Below, piece after piece: positions 6,017-12,372 of a DNA stretch of 12,372 bases (positions are counted from its first letter, which is position 1; each line of letters opens with the position of its first letter). The DNA comes from Spirochaetales bacterium (GTDB taxonomy: Bacteria; Spirochaetota; Spirochaetia; DTKZ01). The notes beneath the pieces were generated by a model that made no database searches, had not been told where the DNA came from, and was given only the letters and a program-made list of their open reading frames with translations. The position numbers and the translations under genes are program-made. The DNA lies in NCBI GenBank assembly GCA_031274005.1, contig JAISQU010000262.1, positions 1 to 12,372 on the forward strand, read 5' to 3'.

Positions 6017-8368
6017 ATGAGGATAAAAGGCCGGATGAGCGGAAAGAAGGTGAGCAGTTTCATCTTTACCTATAAGATGCACAGTGTTTTCTTTCGATCC
6101 CTGGCTCTTATCGTCGGATTTTCCTTTATTCTTACGGTTTTGTTTTATATTTTCATTATCCGCCTTATGGAAAAAAACTACAGGGAAAACATGGAAGCCG
6201 CCTCGAAAAACGCCCTGGACCAGATTGTGTCAACCATGGAGTTTACCCGTGATTACGCCCAAAGCACCCTTTACCAGCTTATTACAAACAGGGATATTGT
6301 CCGCGCGATCATCGTGCCCGACATGACCGATAATTCCCGCAATTTCCGGGTGGCGAATATTCTGCATACCATTGTGGACAAAAATGATTTATTCCGGCAG
6401 GTGTATTTATATATCAGGGGAAACGACTCTGTTCTTTCTTCTGATTCGCGGCGCGCGTATCTGCGGGATTTTTGGGAACCCTCGCTTATTACGCCCTATT
6501 TGGGAGGGGGCTTGAAGGGGTATCAGCTGGATGCCGAGAGCAGCATTATCAGGCTGGGCGGGCGTATTTTTCTTGCCGTGGATTTTTTCTTTTCGGTTCC
6601 CAATCATAACGGAGTGTGCTTTGCGGAACTTGATCCGGCGATTCTCCTGCAAACGGTATACCAAAATCCCACGATAAATCCCGTGTATATCTATGATGCC
6701 GGGGGAGAACCGCTTTTCCCCTCCGAACTGCAGTATCCGGCGCGGAACATTAAAGAGCTTGTGGGAGACTTTCAGGAAGAACGCCCCGCCGGGGCGGAAA
6801 TGATCGAAGGGTCTAGGCTTTTTTACAGATTTTCCCGAAAGACCGGCTGGCACTTTCTGTATCAGGTCGCCAACAGCCACTTTGAAGCGCCCCGGTTTCA
6901 ACTGCTCTTTGGGGTGCTGCCCGTCATTTTCTCCATACTGTTTGTCGGTATCCTTCTTTCCCTGTATGTGGCCAGGGGTATTTATACCCCCATGCAGCGG
7001 CTGCTCCATCTTATTACGTCAAACGCGGATTATCTTTCCGTACACAAGTCCGATACCGTCAGAAATGAATATGATTTTCTTACTTTTGCCTTTCAGGAGG
7101 CTTCTCAATTCCGCGGTAAACTTTCTGATTTGATTGATACCGTCCGTCCGGCTGTTATGGAGAAACTCCTCGCGGGGCTTTTGTCCGAAAAGGAAGAATC
7201 CCCTGAGCAGGCGGCCTCCACCCTGAAAAATATTCAAAGCCCCTTTCATCCTGAGGATCTGTACGGAGTGCTGGTTTTTAGCTTGCCGGACAAATCCGGC
7301 GAACTGATCAATCTTGAACAGGATATAGCGTTTCTTACTGTGCGCAGGCAGTTCCAGTCTTTTGCCTCGCAAAGCGATGCATACGCGTTTGTGCAAATGG
7401 ATAAAACGACGCTCGCGGCCGTCCTCCGCTATGAGAAGGACCTGCCGGTTCTGAGGGCGAAACAGCAAACCCTCGCTCTTATGAACAGGATAACGCAGGA
7501 TACAAAACCCCTTGTACCCTCTCTGCTTGTCGGAGGCGGCAAAACTTACGCGGGCCTGATGGATGTCGGAAGGCTTTACCGGGAGGCTCAGGAGGATATA
7601 CGCTATCAGAGCTATTTCGGCGCAGCTTTTGATAACGCGGATGAAGAGGCCAAAGACTCAATGCAGTTTCAGTTCTATTTGTCGGGAAGGATGAGCCAGG
7701 TGTCATCGGAAATTTCGCAGAATAAACCCGGGGAGGCGGAGAAGATTCTTGTTAATCTGCTGGATGAGATTGACGCGGCCTCCGATCAGGAAAAACGAAC
7801 GGCGAGGTTTGATCAGTTTCTGAGCTCTCTTACTACCATGATGCTGTCCTTTGGAATTCCTGTTCAGGAGGCTGTTTCGCTGGAAACCGGGGAAAAACCG
7901 GCCAAACCCGATAATGAGGCGGCCTATCATGATTATCTGGTTCATGTGTGCCGCCGCGGTATAACGCTGCTCGCCGATTACCAGAGACGCTACCAGCACA
8001 GGCATATCGTCCGGGCAAAGGAGTATATTGCCGAGCATTATTCGGATAACACAATGGGTCTGGAACGGGTCGCCGAATACACGGGGATAAAGGCTTCGTA
8101 CCTGAGTACGCTTTTTAACGAAAAAATCGGGGAACATTTTGTGGATTACCTGAACAAATACAGAATTGAAAAGGCCAAAGAACTTCTGCGCATGACCCAG
8201 ACAACAATAAAAGAGATAGGCCATATTACGGGTTTTTACTCGGATCATACCTTTATCCGGGTGTTCAAGAAGCATGAGAACTGCACGCCGGGACAGTACC
8301 GGGACAGAATACAGCACGGGCAGCGGGAACAGTCTCCCAAAGGGGAACCGGTTTCGTTTCTCAAATGA
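6017..8368 (+). CDS. Membrane-anchored AraC-family transcriptional regulator
   Basis: 783 residues. One hydrophobic helix at about 28-50 and another at about 296-319 flank a roughly 245-residue extracytoplasmic sensor with Cache-like looks. A HAMP-like linker follows the second helix. Residues 410-535 resemble the GGDEF-like domain of CdaR/YesN regulators (VGGGKTYAGLMDVGRLYREAQEDIRYQ). The C-terminus (664-766) is an AraC double helix-turn-helix: LERVAEYTGIKASYLSTLFNEKIG, then IKEIGHITGFYSDHTFIRVFKKHENCTPGQYR. It would sense a ligand outside the membrane and bind DNA directly, as a one-component system of the YesS/LplR-like type. The adjacent codirectional TRAP operon (154-bp gap) is the obvious target. 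The start could be 6017 or 6035; the latter has AAGG four bases upstream and gives a shorter N-terminus. Confidence 0.85.
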   Translation: MRIKGRMSGKKVSSFIFTYKMHSVFFRSLALIVGFSFILTVLFYIFIIRLMEKNYRENMEAASKNALDQIVSTMEFTRDYAQSTLYQLITNRDIVRAIIVPDMTDNSRNFRVANILHTIVDKNDLFRQVYLYIRGNDSVLSSDSRRAYLRDFWEPSLITPYLGGGLKGYQLDAESSIIRLGGRIFLAVDFFFSVPNHNGVCFAELDPAILLQTVYQNPTINPVYIYDAGGEPLFPSELQYPARNIKELVGDFQEERPAGAEMIEGSRLFYRFSRKTGWHFLYQVANSHFEAPRFQLLFGVLPVIFSILFVGILLSLYVARGIYTPMQRLLHLITSNADYLSVHKSDTVRNEYDFLTFAFQEASQFRGKLSDLIDTVRPAVMEKLLAGLLSEKEESPEQAASTLKNIQSPFHPEDLYGVLVFSLPDKSGELINLEQDIAFLTVRRQFQSFASQSDAYAFVQMDKTTLAAVLRYEKDLPVLRAKQQTLALMNRITQDTKPLVPSLLVGGGKTYAGLMDVGRLYREAQEDIRYQSYFGAAFDNADEEAKDSMQFQFYLSGRMSQVSSEISQNKPGEAEKILVNLLDEIDAASDQEKRTARFDQFLSSLTTMMLSFGIPVQEAVSLETGEKPAKPDNEAAYHDYLVHVCRRGITLLADYQRRYQHRHIVRAKEYIAEHYSDNTMGLERVAEYTGIKASYLSTLFNEKIGEHFVDYLNKYRIEKAKELLRMTQTTIKEIGHITGFYSDHTFIRVFKKHENCTPGQYRDRIQHGQREQSPKGEPVSFLK

Positions 8369-8384
8369 ACAGTTTTTCGATTCA

Positions 8385-8426
8385 TGGACAATTTTTTAGA
8401 ATTTCGGATAATCCGTACATTTTTTA
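8385..8426 (+). promoter_or_regulatory. Candidate promoter and operator of the second TRAP operon
   Basis: TGGACA (8385-8390), 16 bp, GATAAT (8407-8412), each 5 of 6 to consensus. Initiation near 8419 would leave a leader of about 100 nt. CGGAT-A-ATCCG (8405-8415) is a small palindrome over the -10. An imperfect direct repeat GGACAATTTTTTA (8386-8398) / GTACATTTTTTA (8415-8426) overlaps the promoter; AraC proteins often bind direct repeats, so it is a candidate site for the upstream regulator. All by eye. Confidence 0.45.
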
Positions 8427-8474
8427 AAAAAACAACTATATCTGACCTGAAAAACTCATAGTACCATACCCCAT

Positions 8475-8494
8475 TCACGTTGGAAACCGCGTGA
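8475..8494 (+). promoter_or_regulatory. Small leader hairpin before dctP
   Basis: TCACG pairs with CGTGA, with an inner TGG-AAA-CCG continuation and one bulged T. It sits in the predicted leader, 12 bases ahead of the AAGGAG ribosome site (8507-8512), which it does not occlude. Function unknown; it could be chance. Confidence 0.3.
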
Positions 8495-8522
8495 CAATTC
8501 AAGGAAAAGGAGAAAATTTAAA

Positions 8523-9581
8523 ATGAAAGGTAAAAAGACAAAATTAACCCTGTGCGCTATGATCCTGACGGTTGTTTTGATTCTCGTCCTGGGCGGGTGT
8601 TCGGGAAGCGGAAGTTCGGGAACATCTGCCCCGGCATCAAGCTCCGCTCAGGCGCCCGCGCCGAAAGTCCTGAAATTCGCCATGACAAACGCCCCCGACA
8701 CTTTTATAGCCCGTGTGGTAAGTAATTTCGCGGCTATAGCCAACAAAAACGGCAATGGTTCGCTGGATGTACAGGTGTTCCCCGCCAGCCAGTTGGGCGA
8801 CCAGCGCGATTATATTGAGGGACTCAAGATGGGTACCCTGGAAATGTGCCTCATCGCCACCGGCGCTCTGGAAGGCTTTGAACCCCGGTTTATTATTTTT
8901 TCGCTGCCCTTTGTGTTTGAGTCGGCCTCGCACATGCACAGATTCTATGAAAGCGAGATAAGCCAAAAGGTGCTTGAGGATTTCAGAACGCAGCAGGGCA
9001 TCAGGCACGTCGGCATAGTCGATGAAGGGATGCGCCAGGTGTGGACCTCAAATATAGAAATCAAGACCCTCGCGGATTTTCAGAAGCTGACTATCCGTGT
9101 TCCCGAGGTTCCCCTGTATGTGAACATGTTTAAGGCCCTCAAAGCCAATCCCACCCCCATGGCCCTCGGCGATGTCTATATGGGCGTACAGACCGGCGTT
9201 ATCAACGCTTTTGAAAACGGCGTGGACAACTTCGTCGCCAACAAGCTCGACGAGGTATTAAAAATCAGCAATTCGACCAACCACACCGGCGTTATTTGCA
9301 GCATCCTGCTTGCGGAGAAGGTGTTTGAATCCCTGAGCCCGGAACAGCAGAAAGTCATTATTGACGCGGGGAAGGAAGCCACGGATAAAGGCATTACGGA
9401 GTTCGAAGCCTCCCAGGAGAATCTTTACGCGTCTCTCCAGAACAAGGGCGTCAAGAGGATAAAACTCTCCGACGATACCATGACGCAGATTCGCTCCACA
9501 CTTCAGGAAGTGGTCCGCGACCAGCTTAAGGGAATGTACGACTACGATGAGCTTGTTAAAGCTATACTCTCTTTGAGATAA
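8523..9581 (+). CDS. dctP: TRAP transporter solute receptor, DctP family lipoprotein
   Basis: 352 residues, full length. The N-terminus is a lipoprotein signal: KGKK, a hydrophobic run to residue 22, and lipobox LGGC with Cys26, followed by a Ser/Gly/Ala/Pro tether to about 48. The DctP fold follows: VLKFAMTNAPDTF, QVFPASQLGDQRDYIEGLKMGTLEM (84-108), LPFVFESASHMHRFY (128-142) and KLTIRVPEVPLYVNMFKALKANPTPMALGDVYMGVQTGVINAFENG (188-233). Arg192 in IRVP is the family arginine that binds the substrate carboxylate, which suggests an organic acid ligand; which one cannot be told. AAGGAG lies ten bases before the ATG. dctQ starts 28 bp after its stop. It is complete where the left-hand dctP is truncated, and the two are only distantly similar, so they probably had different ligands. 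Confidence 0.92.
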   Translation: MKGKKTKLTLCAMILTVVLILVLGGCSGSGSSGTSAPASSSAQAPAPKVLKFAMTNAPDTFIARVVSNFAAIANKNGNGSLDVQVFPASQLGDQRDYIEGLKMGTLEMCLIATGALEGFEPRFIIFSLPFVFESASHMHRFYESEISQKVLEDFRTQQGIRHVGIVDEGMRQVWTSNIEIKTLADFQKLTIRVPEVPLYVNMFKALKANPTPMALGDVYMGVQTGVINAFENGVDNFVANKLDEVLKISNSTNHTGVICSILLAEKVFESLSPEQQKVIIDAGKEATDKGITEFEASQENLYASLQNKGVKRIKLSDDTMTQIRSTLQEVVRDQLKGMYDYDELVKAILSLR

Positions 9582-9609
9582 GACTGTTTGTCAGGAAGGA
9601 GAATTTCCT

Positions 9610-10119
9610 ATGAAAAAGTTTTGGGATGCCTACGACCGTTTTCTTAAAGGCATCATACTGCTTACAAGCTCAGCCTTTGTCATCCTTGTCCTTCTGCAAA
9701 TTTTTTGCCGCTACGTACTGGGAAATTCTCTCGCCTGGTCGGAGGAAATGTGTAAACTCCTTTTTTACGCTACAATCCTGTTCGGTTCCGCGGTGTGTAT
9801 TACGGACTACCGGCATATTACCATAGATATTCTGACATTGTATTTACCGCGAAAAATCAAAAGGTACTGGTATTTGGGAGTTTATGTTTTCATGTTGTGC
9901 CTGTGCGTGTATCTGATCATTTACGGTTACGCTTTCGCGCGGGGAAACATGCGCCAGCTCACTCCGGCCATGCAGATTTCTTTCGGGTATGTCTATCTTG
10001 TTACGCCCGCCGCGTCCATTTTGATGTGCGTCAACACCGTCCGCGCGGCGATTTATGACGTGCGTACAAAGTACGCGCCGCACGAGCCGGGACACATGGA
10101 AACGGAGGGAGGGCTATGA
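9610..10119 (+). CDS. dctQ: TRAP transporter small permease subunit, DctQ family
   Basis: 169 residues with four hydrophobic helices (about 14-36, 47-64, 85-107, 125-145). The DctQ signature is clear: ICRYVLG-like FCRYVLGNSLAWSEEMCKLLFYATILFGSAVCITDYRHITIDIL. It would form the membrane complex with the DctM encoded next and accept substrate from the lipoprotein receptor. AAGGAG (9596-9601) stands eight bases before the ATG. The stop codon overlaps the dctM start in an ATGA junction, the usual sign of translational coupling and fixed stoichiometry. The polar His/Glu-rich tail after residue 150 is not conserved in the family as far as I know. Confidence 0.92.
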   Translation: MKKFWDAYDRFLKGIILLTSSAFVILVLLQIFCRYVLGNSLAWSEEMCKLLFYATILFGSAVCITDYRHITIDILTLYLPRKIKRYWYLGVYVFMLCLCVYLIIYGYAFARGNMRQLTPAMQISFGYVYLVTPAASILMCVNTVRAAIYDVRTKYAPHEPGHMETEGGL

Positions 10120-11387
10120 TTGGTTTAATGCTTCTGTTGTTTTTGATTCTCATGCTTCTGGGGATTCCCATGGCTTTTTCAACAACGGGCGCGGTCGTTT
10201 TCTATATTCTGAATACGGGGATCTCCCCGGAACTCATTCCGCAGAGATTTTTCACCACTGCGAATAACTTCGCGTTAATGGCTATTCCCCTGTTTATGAT
10301 TGCCGGGGAGCTTATGAACTCCGCCGGCATCACAAAGCGCATCGTCCGGCTCTCTTCCGCCCTTGTGGGGCATATACGGGGAAGCCTGGCGCATGTGACT
10401 ATCGTTGCCAGCATGATTTTCGCGGGGATGTCCGGTTCTTCGGCGGCCGCCTGCGCTTCCGTCGGGTCCATGCTCATTCCCGTCATGAAAGACGAGGGAT
10501 ATGACAGCGAGTTCGGCGCCGCGGTTACCTGCTGCGCTTCCTGTCTGGGGCCTATTATTCCGCCGAGTATCACCTTCATCGTATACGGGTCTGTTACCGG
10601 CGATTCCATAGGCAAACTGTTTTTGGGGGGAATTATCCCCGGGGTTATTATGGGCCTATGCCTTATGACCATAGCTTTCGTCATTGCCCGCAAACGCGGC
10701 TACCCCGTTAAACCCAAAAGCAACTGGAAAGAAAGATACCTTTCGTTAAAATCCTCCATTGCCGCGCTGATGATGCCCGTCATCATTATGGGAGGCATTC
10801 TGAGCGGTGTCTTTACGGCTACCGAAGCGGGTGCGATAGGCGTAGCCTACGGGCTTCTTGTAGGGGTTCTCAACAAAGAGCTCAAACTGAAAATGATTCC
10901 CAGGGTATTCATAAACGGCGCCATTACCACGGCGGCCATCATGATGGTTATGGCTTCCTCGCAAATTTTAGGCTGGATATTGACCAGCGTGCAGCTTCCC
11001 CAGCAGCTTACAGGCATGCTTCTGGGTATCTCCGAGAATCCTAAAATAATCATCTTTGTCATTCTGGGTATTCTTCTTTTTTTAGGCTGTTTCATGGTTG
11101 ACGCGGCAATTATTCCGATTATGGCCCCGCTGTTTATGCCCGTTGTAAAAAAGTACGGAATTGACCCCATTCACTTTGGCGTTGTTATGAGCATGATGAC
11201 CGTTACGGGCGGCGTAACTCCGCCTGTGGGTAATTTGTTGTTTATTGCCTGCGGAATCTCAGGCGCGCAGGTGGGAAAGACGGCAAAGGCTATCGTTCCG
11301 TTTGTCGCCGCCCTGCTTATCTCAATGGTAATCTGCGCCATGATCCCGCAGCTTGTAACATTTATCCCCAACCTGTTTTTCGGATAG
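10116..11387 (+). CDS. dctM: TRAP transporter large permease subunit, DctM family
   Basis: 423 residues, the standard length, hydrophobic throughout with about twelve membrane segments. Diagnostic stretches are NFALMAIPLFMIAGELMNSAGI (50-71), FAGMSGSSAAACASVGSMLIPVM (102-124), GAAVTCCASCLGPIIPPSITFIVYGS (133-158), and near the end VTGGVTPPVGNLLFIACGISG. These match the conserved 'GSS', 'iPPS' and 'tPP.G..lf' motifs of DctM, which carries the Na+- or H+-coupled transport path. It overlaps dctQ by four bases. The hydrolase gene starts 23 bp after the stop with a strong ribosome site, so four genes from dctP to the hydrolase form one probable operon. Confidence 0.94.
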   Translation: MIGLMLLLFLILMLLGIPMAFSTTGAVVFYILNTGISPELIPQRFFTTANNFALMAIPLFMIAGELMNSAGITKRIVRLSSALVGHIRGSLAHVTIVASMIFAGMSGSSAAACASVGSMLIPVMKDEGYDSEFGAAVTCCASCLGPIIPPSITFIVYGSVTGDSIGKLFLGGIIPGVIMGLCLMTIAFVIARKRGYPVKPKSNWKERYLSLKSSIAALMMPVIIMGGILSGVFTATEAGAIGVAYGLLVGVLNKELKLKMIPRVFINGAITTAAIMMVMASSQILGWILTSVQLPQQLTGMLLGISENPKIIIFVILGILLFLGCFMVDAAIIPIMAPLFMPVVKKYGIDPIHFGVVMSMMTVTGGVTPPVGNLLFIACGISGAQVGKTAKAIVPFVAALLISMVICAMIPQLVTFIPNLFFG

Positions 11388-11410
11388 GACGGGAACTCGA
11401 AGGAGGAAAT

Positions 11411-12289
11411 ATGCAAAGCAAATACGCGGTAACAGCGCAGACGTTCATGGATGCCTATAAATATCCCCACAAGTACGCGATCCGTCCGTTTAAGATATGC
11501 GGCAATCTGTACTATGTCGGCAATACATCTGTAAGTTCTCACCTCATTGATACCGGCGACGGGCTTATCCTGCTTGACACAACCTTCCCTCATACCTACC
11601 CCCTTCTCATTAACTCAATTTGGGAACTGGGATTTTCTCTTTATGACATCAAGTACATTGTACATTCGCACGGCCACTTCGACCATTTTGGCGGCACAGT
11701 TCAAATCGCCGCGCTTACGCAGGCGAAAACCTTTTTAGGCGCGGAGGACGCCAAAATGTTCCGGGAACGGCCGGAACTGATGCTTTTAAAAGATTGTCCG
11801 TATTCTTACCTTGAACCATTTACCCCCGACGTTGAACTGAAAGACAACGACACAATTCCCCTTGGCAATACCACCATACGGGCCATATCGACGCCGGGGC
11901 ACTCTCCCGGCGTTATGTCGTATCTTTTTGATGTGACAGACGGGAATACGCGCCGCACCGCCGCCATGCACGGAGGCGCGGGCTTTAACACCCTGAATCT
12001 TCCTTTTCTGCGGGAATATGGGCTTGACGCGGAAGGCGTTCGCGGGAGTTTTATTGACGGCATTACCCGGCTGGAAGGAGAAACTGTTGATATTACGCTT
12101 GGCAATCACCCCAACCAGAATGACACAGTTGGAAAACGCGGCAGGATGCTCGCAAACCCTTCCGCCGGCAATCCTTTTATCGACAGGACGGAATGGCCCC
12201 GGTTTCTTGCCGACATAAAAAAGCGCTTTTCCATAATGCTGGAAGAAGAGAGAACTAGTACCTTGATTGGACTAAAGACACAGATATAA
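11411..12289 (+). CDS. Metallo-beta-lactamase-fold hydrolase (class B3-like zinc set), TRAP operon-linked
   Basis: 292 residues, no signal peptide or membrane helix, so cytoplasmic. The MBL zinc motif HxHxDH is seen as HSHGHFDH (His87, His89, Asp91, His92), followed by His164 in STPGHSPG and His233 in LGNHPNQND. The spacing and absence of a cysteine ligand resemble the subclass B3 and related hydrolase branch. The family covers beta-lactam, lactone, thioester and phosphoester hydrolysis; substrate cannot be assigned. As last gene of the TRAP operon it may process the imported compound, for example by opening a lactone or ester. Without a secretion signal a true beta-lactamase role is unlikely. 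AGGAGG at 11401-11406 sets the start. The frame ends one base before a repeat terminus, so the last few residues could be altered. Confidence 0.83.
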   Translation: MQSKYAVTAQTFMDAYKYPHKYAIRPFKICGNLYYVGNTSVSSHLIDTGDGLILLDTTFPHTYPLLINSIWELGFSLYDIKYIVHSHGHFDHFGGTVQIAALTQAKTFLGAEDAKMFRERPELMLLKDCPYSYLEPFTPDVELKDNDTIPLGNTTIRAISTPGHSPGVMSYLFDVTDGNTRRTAAMHGGAGFNTLNLPFLREYGLDAEGVRGSFIDGITRLEGETVDITLGNHPNQNDTVGKRGRMLANPSAGNPFIDRTEWPRFLADIKKRFSIMLEEERTSTLIGLKTQI

Positions 12290-12290
12290 A

Positions 12291-12310
12291 AACCACTAAG
12301 TCGAAAAAGT
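12291..12310 (+). repeat. Further copy of the 1605-1628 repeat terminus
   Basis: AACCACTAAGTCGAAAAAGT matches the left end of the element at 1605 in 18 of 20 bases and in the same orientation. It begins one base after the hydrolase stop codon. The A/G-rich continuation (AAGGAAAAAGAAAG) also resembles the element. The other end, if there is one, lies beyond the window. Confidence 0.6.
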
Positions 12311-12328
12311 AAGGAAAAAGAAAGTCAG

Positions 12329-12364
12329 AACTTGTTGCTCTAATTTTTTGTAATGTAACAAGTT
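12329..12364. repeat. AT-rich inverted repeat AACTTGTT ... AACAAGTT
   Basis: An 8-bp perfect stem with a 20-base loop. There is no T-run directly after the stem on either strand, so it is a poor intrinsic terminator. It may belong to the element starting at 12291. No better terminator for the TRAP operon is visible before the window ends. Confidence 0.4.
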
Positions 12365-12372
12365 ACTATATT

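Noticed and set aside
11411..12289. Hydrolase as an antibiotic-resistance beta-lactamase
   Set aside because: The zinc ligands fit class B3, but there is no signal peptide and the gene sits at the end of a transport operon; periplasmic resistance is not supported.
12329..12364. Inverted repeat as terminator of the TRAP operon
   Set aside because: AT-rich stem, 20-base loop and no following T-run; kept only as a low-confidence repeat.

Overview
The window looks like a chromosomal segment of an anaerobic spirochaete, probably a Treponema of the insect-gut type. The evidence is indirect: an LGGC lipobox on a TRAP solute receptor, two DctPQM-type TRAP systems, a large membrane-anchored AraC regulator, an NfnAB complex typical of strict anaerobes, and a RelA/SpoT synthetase fused to TPRs. 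A clostridial host is not excluded. No rRNA, tRNA, CRISPR array, phage gene or transposase gene was seen.

Layout. (1) Positions 1-1604, minus strand: a first TRAP operon, dctP-dctQ-dctM, of visibly lower GC. dctM runs off the left edge and dctP lacks its start codon, its signal peptide and about 86 residues. (2) Positions 1605-2282: a gene-free, repeat-rich block. A 156-bp element with 24-bp terminal inverted repeats starts exactly where dctP is broken off. It is followed by GC-rich hairpins, a 21-bp direct repeat, two copies of a 54-bp repeat, and a perfect 17-bp-stem hairpin just upstream of nfnA. (3) Positions 2283-5991, plus strand: nfnA, nfnB (electron-bifurcating NADH-dependent ferredoxin:NADP+ oxidoreductase) and a RelA/SpoT-domain/TPR protein, close together and probably one transcript. 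(4) Positions 6017-8368: a transmembrane AraC-family regulator. (5) Positions 8523-12289: a complete second TRAP operon, dctP-dctQ-dctM, ending in a class-B3-like metallo-beta-lactamase-fold hydrolase. (6) Positions 12290-12372: another copy of the repeat terminus found at 1605, one base after the hydrolase stop codon.

How the genes may work together. The best functional unit is 6017-12289: an envelope-spanning AraC sensor-regulator, a lipoprotein receptor, the two TRAP permease subunits, and a cytoplasmic metallohydrolase that could act on the imported, probably carboxylate-bearing, substrate. This is inference from gene order; the substrate is unknown. NfnAB would balance NADH, NADPH and reduced ferredoxin. 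The RelA/SpoT-TPR protein would make or modulate (p)ppGpp. The left TRAP operon looks like a decaying system whose promoter and receptor N-terminus were replaced by repeat DNA. Two transcription starts, at nfnA and the regulator, appear to lie at or almost at the start codon.
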